Assembly: GCA_964419605.1 (NCBI GenBank)
Contig: CAYQQM010000015.1
Location: 6,429-70,428, forward strand
Reading direction: 5' to 3'
Length of the DNA: 64,000 bases
Origin: JABFXX01 sp964419605
GTDB lineage: Bacteria; Myxococcota_A; Polyangia; Haliangiales; Haliangiaceae
A program made the translations under genes and the position numbers. Below the pieces are notes generated by a model. It was not told the DNA's origin. It did no database searches and saw nothing but the letters and a program-made list of their open reading frames with translations. This document shows, in pieces, positions 17,073-27,000 of this stretch (positions within the stretch are counted from its first letter, which is position 1; each line of letters starts with the position of its first letter).

Positions 17073-18938
17073 CTATGCAGCCCCCCCCAAGGGGGTTTCC
17101 CTCGGGGCGCCGTACATTTGATCCAGCAGCGCGGCGTACTTCTTCTCCACCACTTTGCGCTTGACCTTCAGACTTGGCGTCAAATCACCCGCATCCACCG
17201 TTAGATCTGCAGGCAAAATCTCAAACTTCTTGACCGTTTCGTAGCTAGCCAGCGATTTGTTCACCCCATCGATAAACGGAGCGATCATCGCTTTGGTCTC
17301 GGGCAACCGCACCACCTCGGCGTAGCTCTTGGCAATGCCGCTGGCAGTTGCCCATTTCATGATCGCCTCTTCATCCAACGCGAGCAGCGCAGTCACGTAG
17401 TTGCGCTTGTCGCCGTGAACCACGACCTGAGATACAAACGGACACGTGGACTTAAGTTTGCCTTCGATGTGCTGCGGCGCGATGTACTTGCCGCCCGACG
17501 TCTTGATCAAGTCCTTTTTTCGGTCGGTGATGCGCAAAAATCCCTGCGCATCGATCTCGCCGATGTCACCGGTGCGCAACCAGCCGTCGGGCGTAAGCGC
17601 CTCAGCGGTCGCCTCGGGCAAGTTGTGGTACCCGTTCATCACGCCCGGACTCTTCAGCAGAATCTCGGAGTCTTCGGGTGCGAGCTTGCACTCGGTGCCC
17701 GGAATGGCAAGGCCGACCGACCCGAACACATAGCGGCTCGGGCGATTCACAAACCCCGACGCGGTGCTCTCGGTCAAACCGTAGCCCTCCAAGATCAGAA
17801 TGCCACAGGCATGAAAAAATTCGGCGATGTCGCGAGAAAGTGGCGCCGATCCGGAGATCAGCCAGCGCACCCGGCCGCCGAACAGCGCCCGAATTTTTGC
17901 GAATACCAAGCGGTCGGCGATTTTCAACTTCAGCGCCAGCAGTCCACTGGGAGTCTTGCCCTGCTGGCGAACCTGCGAACCCTGTCGCCCCACCGAAACC
18001 GCCCACGCAAACACTTTTTGTTTTGCAGCGCTTCCCTGCTTGGACTTCTCGAGGATGCGATTGTAAACCTTCTCGAAGATGCGAGGCACTGCGGCCATGA
18101 GGGTCGGTCGCACCACTGCAAGGTTATCGACCAACTTGGGAATCCGGCCGTCGACCGCGGTGACCGACCCCGAACCAATGTGGCCGACCATCAGCACCTT
18201 GCCGAACACGTGCGACATCGGCAGCCACAGGTACTGCACGTCGCTGTCGTTCCACAACCCAATCGCACTGACCGCGTCGGCGCAGTATGCCCAACATTCG
18301 TGCAACAGCCGTACTCCCTTTGGCTGACCAGTGGTCCCGGAGGTATAGATGAGGGTCGCGAGATGAGATGGTTGGATGCCGGCCAAAACGTCGTCAAGGC
18401 GACGAGGCTCTGCCTGGAGCAACGCGGCCCCTTTGGCCTCTAGATCAGTAAGGCCAATCACCCAGTCGCCATCGACCGATGCATCAGGTGTACCCTCAAT
18501 CAAGATCACCTTGCCGATCGAAGTCAGCTGCGCCTTATGCGGCCGCAGCTTGGCAAGCTGTAACGCATCCTCGACAAACACATATTTGGTTTGCGAATCC
18601 GATAGAATATACGAGCATTCCTCCGCCGTGCTCGACGGGTACACCGTGGTCGTAGCGCAGCCCGCGGAGAGGATGCCGAGGTCGCACAACAGCCATTCGA
18701 GTCGCGTGTTGGAGAGGATCGCAACCCGATCCTCGCGGGCCACCCCGAGCGAACAAAGGCCCGCAGCGATAGCCCTCACGCGCTCACCGGTCTGGCGCCA
18801 CGTCATCGATCGCCACTGCTCGGCAACTGGGTAGCGATACGCTTCGCGGTCCGGTGTATCGCGAACGCGATCGGCAAAGAGCTGCGCCATCGAAATGGTC
18901 TTGCGGGATATCCGCTCGGGTGCTTTGGAGTCGGGCAT
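17073..18938 (-). CDS. Long-chain fatty-acyl-CoA synthetase (AMP-binding)
   Basis: About 621 residues. It activates fatty acids to acyl-CoA through an acyl-adenylate. LIYTSGTTGQPKGV is the P-loop-like AMP-binding motif, GYGLTES is motif II, and GWLRTGDIGEID with the following ITDRKKDLIKTSGGK carries the hinge and catalytic Lys region. The size and C-terminal extension match the FACL/Acsl group rather than short acyl-CoA synthetases. ATG at 18938 is used, and GTG at 18944 adds two residues. It is a single-gene unit, preceded by the minus-strand lipoprotein gene at 19.0 kb. Confidence 0.9.
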   Translation of the reverse strand: MPDSKAPERISRKTISMAQLFADRVRDTPDREAYRYPVAEQWRSMTWRQTGERVRAIAAGLCSLGVAREDRVAILSNTRLEWLLCDLGILSAGCATTTVYPSSTAEECSYILSDSQTKYVFVEDALQLAKLRPHKAQLTSIGKVILIEGTPDASVDGDWVIGLTDLEAKGAALLQAEPRRLDDVLAGIQPSHLATLIYTSGTTGQPKGVRLLHECWAYCADAVSAIGLWNDSDVQYLWLPMSHVFGKVLMVGHIGSGSVTAVDGRIPKLVDNLAVVRPTLMAAVPRIFEKVYNRILEKSKQGSAAKQKVFAWAVSVGRQGSQVRQQGKTPSGLLALKLKIADRLVFAKIRALFGGRVRWLISGSAPLSRDIAEFFHACGILILEGYGLTESTASGFVNRPSRYVFGSVGLAIPGTECKLAPEDSEILLKSPGVMNGYHNLPEATAEALTPDGWLRTGDIGEIDAQGFLRITDRKKDLIKTSGGKYIAPQHIEGKLKSTCPFVSQVVVHGDKRNYVTALLALDEEAIMKWATASGIAKSYAEVVRLPETKAMIAPFIDGVNKSLASYETVKKFEILPADLTVDAGDLTPSLKVKRKVVEKKYAALLDQMYGAPRETPLGGAA

Positions 18939-19005
18939 TGCCACCCGACTATGCCACTACAGCCGGCGTCATAACACCGCGGAAGCGTTGGAATACCTAG
19001 GTTGC

Positions 19006-19686
19006 CTACTGTCCGACAATCGTCACATACGTGAACGCGCCGGCAACGACCGGTACCTGGCCCGTGCCGATCGCGCTGCCTCCCACAACGTCGACGGTCG
19101 TCATGCCATCTCCGACGTCGGTGTTTGGAAACACCACATTGGCGCCGTTGTCGCCAGGCTGCCAGCGCGCCCCATCCCAGGCCATGGAGGCGCCATGGGT
19201 GGCGCTCGATGTAACCGGGCGAATGGTGCCCTCGGTATGGACGAACACCACCGCTTTGGTCGCATCAAACATGCTCGCTGCCCGCTGCATGCCGATCATC
19301 CGCGCGGAAAACAGCGATCCGGAGGCGATGACTTGACGGTTGGCAACCACGATCCCAGAAAACGGGTACACCCCGGCAGCGCTGCACATCGAGGGTCCGG
19401 TGGGCGGTGTCAGATCGAGCTGAATCGTTGCCGCCCGGGCCACGCAGAGCTCGAACCGGCCATTGGGATTCGTCTTATCCATCCGCGCCCCGTCCCCTTG
19501 AACGGTCAAGGTCGCACCAAACACGCCGCAGAACTTGGCGTCCGTCGAGTCCCAGTCGATCACCTCACCGGTAAACGCGAGATCCGCCCCACATTTTCCG
19601 TCGGAGACTACTGCAGCATCGGGTGAACTTCCCGCTCCCCCACAACCCACGCTGGTCGCTACGACGATCGCCTGGCCGAACCTCAC
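19006..19686 (-). CDS. Hypothetical lipoprotein
   Basis: 226 residues with a GTG start and a short leader ending in SVGCGG, a lipoprotein-like cleavage site. The central part (FTGEVIDWDSTDAKFCGVFGATLTV, then ARMDKTNPNGRFELCV) resembles a carboxypeptidase-regulatory-like beta-sandwich, a common decoration of surface proteins. Four cysteines could form two disulphides. No catalytic residues are recognisable. Its function is unknown. Confidence 0.6.
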   Translation of the reverse strand: MRFGQAIVVATSVGCGGAGSSPDAAVVSDGKCGADLAFTGEVIDWDSTDAKFCGVFGATLTVQGDGARMDKTNPNGRFELCVARAATIQLDLTPPTGPSMCSAAGVYPFSGIVVANRQVIASGSLFSARMIGMQRAASMFDATKAVVFVHTEGTIRPVTSSATHGASMAWDGARWQPGDNGANVVFPNTDVGDGMTTVDVVGGSAIGTGQVPVVAGAFTYVTIVGQ

Positions 19687-19767
19687 GCTGCAAAACTATC
19701 ACGGCCCCCGTACGGCACAAGCGGGTTCGGCCGCGCGACTCCCTGGCGCGAGAAACCGCCCCGCTCG

Positions 19768-20118
19768 TCACGGCGTCTTGGACGCACCTGGCTTCGCATC
19801 CGCTTTGCAGCTTACCATCGCTGGTCCAGCTCCGACCACGTCGCACTTTGAGCCTCGGCATGGCGTCGTATCGCACGCTGCTTTGGCGGTCTTAAAGCAC
19901 CGCCTCCCGATCGCGTAGTAACATTCGGCGCGATCGCCGGTATAGCGCCACATTTTCCAATTCGCGTTATTGGGCTCAGCGGGATCTCCAGACGCTTTCA
20001 TCGCCTGCAACTGCTTTTCCTTCGCAGTCTTAGGCTCGGTCGAAGTCTGCTGCGGACGACTACAGCTAACGGTGGCACCGAAGGCGGCAACGACGATCAG
20101 GACGCGAAAAAGCAGCAT
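19768..20118 (-). CDS. Small cysteine-rich lipoprotein
   Basis: ATG at 20118 gives the leader MLLFRVLIVVAAFGATVSC, with the lipidated Cys at its end; a start four codons earlier is possible. The mature part has a Lys/Gln-rich helix and then a compact segment with seven cysteines (ECYYAIGRRCFKTAKAAC, TTPCRGSKC). This points to a disulphide-stabilised periplasmic or surface domain. It is divergent from the plus-strand membrane protein at 20145. I do not recognise the family. Confidence 0.6.
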   Translation of the reverse strand: MLLFRVLIVVAAFGATVSCSRPQQTSTEPKTAKEKQLQAMKASGDPAEPNNANWKMWRYTGDRAECYYAIGRRCFKTAKAACDTTPCRGSKCDVVGAGPAMVSCKADAKPGASKTP

Positions 20119-20144
20119 GGCGCAGATCATGCCATAGTCTGTGT

Positions 20145-20693
20145 GTGATCGACGACGAGCGTGCGCGGCAGCGACTTGCGGAACTCGAAGCGGAAGTAAA
20201 AGCCGAGGCCGCCGCTACGGCCGCGCGCAAGCAGTCGGCAATCGCCAAACGGGCTTTGCCCGCAAGTGCGGAACCGCACAGGCGCATTCCCGTCCAGCCG
20301 GACGCCAAACCACAGAGCGACTCGCCCGGCAGCGACATTGGCTCCATGATTGAGCTCGCTGGCCGAGCCAGCGACGTCAAGCGCGAACTCCAGAAGCGGC
20401 CTCCAAAAGGTGGCAAGTCGTGGATCGCATCGGGGCTCGCCTCGCTTGCGCTGGGGCCGATTGGTTGGCTGTACGCTGGAGCCTGGCGCGAGGCACTTCC
20501 GGCCTCGATCGTGTGGGCGCTGTTGGTTTCGGTCGCCGCCAAATTTCTCCCGTCATTGATTACCGTTCCGGCGCTGATGGTTGCACTGCCCGCCTCAGCC
20601 ATCGCCGGCATTAGCTACGCCCTCAACCACAATCGGCAGGGTAAACGCACCCGTTTGTTCGGCAGTTCCAAACCCAAGCAGCTCGGACCCTAG
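20145..20693 (+). CDS. Hypothetical membrane protein
   Basis: GTG start at 20145. The first 110 residues are charged and helical (RQRLAELEAEVKAEAAATAARK), probably cytoplasmic coiled coil. Three hydrophobic segments follow at about 92-112, 118-135 and 138-158, ending in a basic tail. The gap to the divergent lipoprotein gene is only 26 bases, so the two promoters must overlap. No family is recognised. Confidence 0.6.
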   Translation: MIDDERARQRLAELEAEVKAEAAATAARKQSAIAKRALPASAEPHRRIPVQPDAKPQSDSPGSDIGSMIELAGRASDVKRELQKRPPKGGKSWIASGLASLALGPIGWLYAGAWREALPASIVWALLVSVAAKFLPSLITVPALMVALPASAIAGISYALNHNRQGKRTRLFGSSKPKQLGP

Positions 20694-20780
20694 GCGAAAA
20701 TACCGCTACGATCGAGAACGGGCTTCAGGTATATGTAGGTTTCTCACCGCCGCGCAGCGGGAGCGCCGAGGAGGCCGCCT

Positions 20781-23312
20781 GTGTTTGCTGGCTCGAACCG
20801 CATTAACTCCGCATTGACCGCCCTGTTTGTCATGGCGATAGGGGGATGCGGGGGGATGGGCAGTTGCGCGGGGCACCCGCTGCCCGAGGGGGGCCTGCCC
20901 GGGTATCAAACGATTGAGGGGGGCGCGCAACTCCGCGTCACGCCGGCGGGATTTGCCAAGCTCGCGTCGCTGCTTCCGGGCCTCATCAACTCCGCCCTTA
21001 CCGGCGGATTTTGTGTAGGGCCTCGCGATGTCGCAAACGTGAATTTCTGTTCGCGAATTCCGGGGGGCGCGTGCGGCAACCAGCCGGGTTGCTCCATCGG
21101 CGTCGGGTTGGTCCCAGGATCGGTTCAGCTGTCTCCGAAAGATCCCGGCACATTGCACATACAAGCCTCGGTCAAGGTCGAGGCCCGCGCCTACGTAAAG
21201 ATCAAGCTCGGGTTCACCAAACTCGAGTGCGACGCAATGCGCGTCCATAGCGATGGCATCGCCGTCGGCGCAGATATCGAGACCAAGATTTCGGAAGCGG
21301 ACGGGTCGCTGAGTGTGCGCATCGCGCGAGTGACGAATTTCGATGCCGGAGCGATACAGCTTTCGGAGTGCAGCATCATCTCGGACATCGCAGGAGCGTT
21401 TGTCAGCGTGTTCGCCGGGCAGATCAGCGACGCTGCGATTCGGACCATGACGCCGCTGCTCCAAACCGCATTCCAGAAGTTCGTCCCGGAGCCGCTCGGC
21501 CTTCAAAACGCTGCCGATATCAGCAGGCTGCTCGGAACCAACGCCGCCGGTCCGGCCGTATTGGAAACCCGACTCGTTGCCGGCGGCTACGCCAACTTTT
21601 CAGGCAATGGCCTCAGCATGGGCGTCATCACCGGCATCAACTCCGATGCAGATCCGACCACGCGAGAACCCCAGCAGACGGGAACGGTGCGGCGTGCCAG
21701 CGAACCCCATCGATGTTCTCCGGCGCTTCCCGTTGTGGACCTTGGCGCCCCGCCTCTGTCATTGTCCGCCGTCAATCGAAGCGCGATCGGCAACGGGCCC
21801 GTGTTCGCGCTCAGGCCGGCGGCCGAATTCACCGGCGCCGCAGATGCTGGCAGCGACTTGACGGTCGGCGTTTCGCAGTCGGCGCTGCGGCTGCTAGGTC
21901 ACCACGTCGTAACGTCGGGAGCACTGTGCCTGACGATTGGAACGGGACCGGATTTCCCAACCCTTAACCTCAGCGCATTCACGGTGATCCTGCCGTCGGT
22001 TGCTTCGCTTCAGACCAAAGACGGCAACGACCCGATCCTGCTCGTCGGGCGGCCACAGCGCGCCATTGGCATCAAGGTCGGCGACAACACGATGGCTTCG
22101 CCTGCCCTAACGGCTCAAATCAGCCACTTAGAATTCGACCTTTACGGGTTCTTATTCGAGCGCTACGTCCGGCTGCTCACGCTCGACCTCAGCGCAGACG
22201 TTGGCATCAATCTCGAATTTGAGTCTTCCGCCGATGGCGGCGCCTCAATCAAGCCGATGTTGGTCGGCCTCTCGGGCGAGAGCATCAAAGTTGAGGTCAT
22301 CAATAGCGATTTCATCAAAGAAAAGCCGGAACAACTCAAAGCAGTGTTGCCCACGCTGTTCGAAGTGGCGCTGCAGAAAATCGGCAATTTTCAGCCGATC
22401 CAGATCCCCGCGTTCGCGGGCTTTGCGCTCGCCGATCTGTCGCTTCGTCGCGTTGTTACCGCCGAGGATAGTTTTTTGGCGGTCAACGCCACGCTCCGCC
22501 CAGGCGCGGCGGCGCGCGAGCTGGCTGCACGCGATCCGTTTGCCGCCCACGCCGTATCGATGCTCGATGCCGAGCTACGCCCTCCCCAGCCGGCAAGCCG
22601 TGGCAAAGCGCGCCTCATTGAGGTCACCAACCCCGCCGCCGAGCAGATTCGCAACGCGCTTACCCGGACGACGGGAGGCTCACTACCCTCGGTGGCATTC
22701 GCCGTCGATCGACTCGACTCCCCAGCCAGCGGCAATTCGCGCGAACTCGAGTGGAGCTGGAACATCAACGGCGGCATGTGGCGCCCGTTTCAGAGCGGGT
22801 CACCGCTGGTCATTTCCGACCCCGTGTTTGCATTGCAGGGCAAATACACGATCGGTCTTCAGTCGCGCGTCAAGGGCGACTACCGGACGGTCTCCTCAGC
22901 GATCGAGACCCAGGTCGTGATCGACTCGGTCGGCCCATCGGTATTCACCAACGAAGCAGCGTGGAAGGACGATTTGCTGGTTGTCCCAGTGCGAGATGGT
23001 GTAAGCGGAAAAGATGTGGAGGTCGGTTTCGGCCCACCCGGAGCGGCGCTACCAATGACTCCGTGGTTGCGCCAAGCGGATGCCACGATCCCCCGCGCAG
23101 AATTTGAACGGCTGGAGAAGGGCGGCGAGGTGGCCGTATTTGCCCGCGATCCGCTCGGCAACAAGACGGTCGAACTTGTTGCTCCTCTCGACAATTCGCC
23201 ACGCGCGAATCGCAGCGGCTGTCAGTCGAGCGGCGCGCCAGGCATCGGTGGGTTCGTGCTCATCTTGGTCCTCGGCACGTTCATGCGGAGGCGCCGTCAG
23301 TCGGAACCATAA
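20781..23312 (+). CDS. Large secreted protein with lipobox and MYXO-CTERM-like anchor
   Basis: 843 residues from GTG at 20781, with GAGGAGG six bases upstream. The leader ends in MAIGGC (Cys23), a lipoprotein signal. The C-terminus has Cys814, a Gly-rich spacer, one hydrophobic helix (GFVLILVLG) and RRRRQ. This is the layout of the MYXO-CTERM sorting tag, processed at the Cys and surface-exposed in myxobacteria. The body is mostly beta strands with alternating hydrophobic residues (LDLSADVGINLEFESS). A lipid-binding TULIP-like fold is possible but unproven. Carrying both a lipobox and a C-terminal tag is unusual. Confidence 0.75.
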   Translation: MFAGSNRINSALTALFVMAIGGCGGMGSCAGHPLPEGGLPGYQTIEGGAQLRVTPAGFAKLASLLPGLINSALTGGFCVGPRDVANVNFCSRIPGGACGNQPGCSIGVGLVPGSVQLSPKDPGTLHIQASVKVEARAYVKIKLGFTKLECDAMRVHSDGIAVGADIETKISEADGSLSVRIARVTNFDAGAIQLSECSIISDIAGAFVSVFAGQISDAAIRTMTPLLQTAFQKFVPEPLGLQNAADISRLLGTNAAGPAVLETRLVAGGYANFSGNGLSMGVITGINSDADPTTREPQQTGTVRRASEPHRCSPALPVVDLGAPPLSLSAVNRSAIGNGPVFALRPAAEFTGAADAGSDLTVGVSQSALRLLGHHVVTSGALCLTIGTGPDFPTLNLSAFTVILPSVASLQTKDGNDPILLVGRPQRAIGIKVGDNTMASPALTAQISHLEFDLYGFLFERYVRLLTLDLSADVGINLEFESSADGGASIKPMLVGLSGESIKVEVINSDFIKEKPEQLKAVLPTLFEVALQKIGNFQPIQIPAFAGFALADLSLRRVVTAEDSFLAVNATLRPGAAARELAARDPFAAHAVSMLDAELRPPQPASRGKARLIEVTNPAAEQIRNALTRTTGGSLPSVAFAVDRLDSPASGNSRELEWSWNINGGMWRPFQSGSPLVISDPVFALQGKYTIGLQSRVKGDYRTVSSAIETQVVIDSVGPSVFTNEAAWKDDLLVVPVRDGVSGKDVEVGFGPPGAALPMTPWLRQADATIPRAEFERLEKGGEVAVFARDPLGNKTVELVAPLDNSPRANRSGCQSSGAPGIGGFVLILVLGTFMRRRRQSEP

Positions 23313-23714
23313 TCAAGAAATGGAATCACCCGTTCGAACGCTAGACACATCCCGAATCGCCGTGCGTAGCCGTTCATCACGTGTGAGCAGGGTGACGTCG
23401 AGCGCCTCGGCTAACGAGACGTAGAGCGCGTCGTAAAACGTAATATGATCTTTTAGCTGAAGAGACCGCGGCACTAGAGGGAGATGTTCGTAGCGCATCA
23501 GGCGAAAGCTCGAGTATAGTTGAGCGGCGTCATTGAGAGAGCGCTCATTGAGCGTGTGATTCAAGAAGTAGCGGCGCAACACTTGCCCAACTTCGGCATC
23601 GATAAGGTATGGCGCTGCAAAATTCACCGAGGCCCCGGGCCTTTTTTCCAAAAATGGCTTAGCGCCAGAGAACAGGTGCTCGATAACGAACGACGCGTCG
23701 ACGACAAATATCAA
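23313..23714 (-). CDS. vapC: PIN-domain ribonuclease toxin (VapC)
   Basis: 133 residues with all four acidic PIN positions: VVDASFVIE near the N-terminus, DAEVGQVLRR in the middle, then FYDALYVSLAEAL and LLTRDERL near the end. PIN toxins cut tRNA or rRNA when freed from their antitoxin. It starts four bases inside the antitoxin gene (ATGA overlap), the usual VapBC layout, and ends one base after the large plus-strand gene. Confidence 0.9.
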   Translation of the reverse strand: MIFVVDASFVIEHLFSGAKPFLEKRPGASVNFAAPYLIDAEVGQVLRRYFLNHTLNERSLNDAAQLYSSFRLMRYEHLPLVPRSLQLKDHITFYDALYVSLAEALDVTLLTRDERLRTAIRDVSSVRTGDSIS

Positions 23715-23932
23715 CGGGACTCCCGTTCGGCGCGCACGGCGTCGACCGGTTTTTCGTCAATAACAATGTGCGACAGGCGTTCCGCGATCGCTTGCGCTGC
23801 TTCCATGGAGGGTCGTTTCACGAGTTCGCTCATCTCGCGTAGAACCAGCTGAGAGAGGGTCGTTCCTTCTTGTGCAGCCCGAATCTTCAATGCCCGATGA
23901 AGTTTTGTGGGGACATTTCGCACCTGGATCAT
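23711..23932 (-). CDS. vapB: Ribbon-helix-helix antitoxin (VapB/FitA type)
   Basis: The N-terminal MIQVRNVPTKLHRALKIRA is a FitA-like ribbon-helix-helix DNA-binding domain. The C-terminal half would wrap the toxin. The open frame reaches back to 23959, but the likely transcription start lies near 23949, so the ATG at 23947 or 23932 must be used; 23932 matches family starts. The operator and promoter sit directly upstream. Confidence 0.85.
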   Translation of the reverse strand: MIQVRNVPTKLHRALKIRAAQEGTTLSQLVLREMSELVKRPSMEAAQAIAERLSHIVIDEKPVDAVRAERESR

Positions 23933-23955
23933 TGTCGTGGCACGCATGCTAGAAA

Positions 23956-23984
23956 GCATAGTTTCATGTTTTCAACATGTCAAC
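23956..23984 (-). promoter_or_regulatory. vapBC promoter and operator
   Basis: On the minus strand: perfect -35 TTGACA (23979-23984), a 17-base spacer, and -10 TATGCT (23956-23961). The spacer holds a perfect inverted repeat CATGTT-TTC-AACATG (23966-23980), a good binding site for the ribbon-helix-helix antitoxin and consistent with autorepression. Confidence 0.75.
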
Positions 23985-24059
23985 CGGACCTTGCACGCAC
24001 CGAGTAATCAGACGTCCCGGGCCAGCCCGAGGGTTCTTCCCCGGGCGGGTTCATCCCCC

Positions 24060-27000
24060 CTACTCGATAACGACTCGATCGCTCGCGCCGCGCCCGAAGG
24101 TCTCGGGCATGTACATCTCCTCGGCTTTGGGCGGAGGCACTACGAAGTTCCCCGGCGTTGTCGCCCGTGCCACGTAGGTGTATTGGTGGACCCCTTCCCA
24201 TAGCAGCGACGCAAACGCCTCGACTCTCTCGTCGCGCATGTTCTGGTGCTCGTACCAGGTACCCGACCACCACCAGTACGCTCCACGCGATTTCTGCTCG
24301 TTGGGATCCATCGGTATTGGACCGGTAACCGCTAGGGCGGGATTCATCGCCTCCAGCCCCGCGGGCATCGGATCGACCAGAGCAACATGATAGCGCCGGT
24401 TGTCGTTCACCATCGTCAAGGTCACGCGCACTCGCGTTCCTGCCTTAATGCGCCAGGTGCCATCTGAGCCGCGCGACACGTCCTTCGGGTCGTCCACACC
24501 TTCGTATTTGCGCTCGACAACAAACCCGTAGTCAGCGGCGGCAAGCGCCAGGCTTGCGGGTGCGTAGGTCATGCCGATGCGGTAGTACAGCCTACCCGCG
24601 CCGTCTTTTTGAATCGTTAGATCCGCCCCATCGTGGGATGCGACGTCTTTCATCGCGATTCCGATTTGGTGGTACTCCGTAGTTCGGCCCTTAAATGCGT
24701 GTTCACCCGCATAGTCATTGCCAAGCCACACCCGAGCGACAAAATCGGGGGTCACGTTCTCGTACGTGCGGAAGTAGCGATCGAGCGCAAGCAGCGCGAA
24801 CGCATTCTCCTGTGTGTTGATCCAGCGCCCCGCCTTTCGGTGCGCGAGTAATCCGGTGACCAGTTTGGGAATCACGTCGGAATTTTTTTGCTCTTGGATC
24901 AGCGATTCGAGCATGACTCCGTCAACCCGGCGATCGCTGGCGAGTAGCAGGTAGTTGCCATCGCCGTAGCTCGTCGTGAAATTCGCCGCACCGGCCGTTT
25001 CGCTGAGGTGATTCAGCGCATAGCGCATGATGGCCGACCGCTCGGAGGCGGCGTTGGGCTGACCGGCAAACACGCCGAGAAGCCAGCCGTTGGTCTCTGC
25101 CGTGACTTTTTCCACGCCGCCTGCGTTGCGCAGAAGCGCTTGGCCCTTTGCGATATCGAGATCGCCCATCTGTTTGCGCGTGTACAAGGCATACGCGCTG
25201 ATCGCCCACCGAACCTGTGGCGGGTAGTACCACGGGTAGTACGACTCGATGTTTTGCAGGTACGATTTGGCGCGGTCGACGATTGCTTGGGGCACGGTGA
25301 ATCCCTTGGCACGCGCATGCGTCAACGCACTGCTCACGAACACGGTCAAATACGGTTCGCTTGGGAAGCCGCGGTCCCAAAATGCAAACCCGCCGTCGCC
25401 ATTCTGCATCTGCGATAGGCGTTCAATATCCGCGTCGACGGATCGCTCCATCGCCTTTGCACTCGGCATGTCTTTCACCTTGAACGCGGTCAGCACATCG
25501 CGCAGCGCCGCGATCGCGAGGATCCGACTGCTTCGCTGCTCCGCGCATTCGAAGGGGTAGTGGACGAGGTAGAGCATGGCGTCGGTAAGCGCCTGCAGAT
25601 TGGTCGATGCCGTGGTGACCTCAAGGCCGCCAAACTGCGTCACGACTTTTCCGGGCAACGCGACCTTTTGTTTCATCGCGCCTTGGTCGATGACGCCATA
25701 CGTCGCAAACGCTTCCGTGGTCGCTGGGGTCCAAACCGGCAGCGACAGTTCCGCAGCATCGCTCGCACTGCCACTGGCCCCGATGATTTGAAACCGAGCT
25801 GTGCCCGCCATTTCCGCGGCCGCGGGGAACTGAACTTCCACGCGCTCATTCGGCGGCACGCTCACCTGACGTCCAGCGCCGTCGGTCAGAGTTGCATTTG
25901 CCGTACGCATCGCCAACTTGACGGTCATCGGAGCATCGGTCTGGTTCTGGACCACAACCGGCAACCGGAACGTATCGCCAAAGTTCAAGAACCGCGGCGG
26001 ACTCGGGCGCACCATCAACGGCAGTCGCGCCGTGATCGCACTTTCGCCTTTGCCAAATTGCTTGGCTCCGGCGGCCGCGATCGCGACGATGCGATACCGC
26101 GTCAGATTATCGGGCAACTTGATATCGACAACCGCTTTGCCGTCGGCTCCGGTCTTAACCGCCGGAGCAAACGCTGCAAGCGGGTTAAAGTTCGACCGAA
26201 TCGCGATCGGCTTGTTGGCAGGCTCGGAGGACGCCTGGGCCACCCTTCCGAGCAGCTTTGCATCGTCGCGTTTCAACTCGCGCTCGTCGGCCATCGACCG
26301 TTCGCGCTTCGCCTTCGCCGGAGCCTCCGCTCTTCCGCCCCCGTCCATGTCTTGCTCCATCGACGCAACCGGTGCACTCGCAGGTAGGGCCGCTCCACCC
26401 GAAGCGCGGCCCGATGCAAAGTTGCTCTGCGATCGCGTTTCGGCGAGCTTATCGAGGTCGGGTTTCGCGAGCTTGACGTAACTACGACTGTAGTGGTCGC
26501 TGGTGTCGGCGCTGCGATGCCCATAAAACGTGCCAACCGGATCGCTAAACTGGTAGCCCGACAGTGCTAGGATCGCTTCGTCGACGGCAATAATCGCAAC
26601 TTCGGCGTCCGCCACCGGCTTGCCGCGCGCATCGGCGACCGCCACGGCAAGCCGAGCCGCTTCCCCCGGGCCGACTTTTGCTGCATTCGGCGAGACCTTC
26701 ACGGCCAGCGTGCGCTGCACCGGCGGCACCGGCAAATTGATCGTGCCAACGGCATACGCTGGGCGCTTTGGCAGCTTTGGATCCGGATCGCCTTTGTCGT
26801 CAGTCCGCGCAGCAGCGCCAACCAAATCAACTTGAACCCACAGATTGGGCGTCATCGCCTCGTCGATCGGGACCGCGATGACCTTGGTCGGCCCGGTCAA
26901 CGAGATATGTTCGAGCTTCACGATACCGCTGCGGCGCCACGTCACTACGCCCTCAGCCGGGAAAAACGGCGCTTGAATCAACAGCTCGGCTGTGGTTCCC

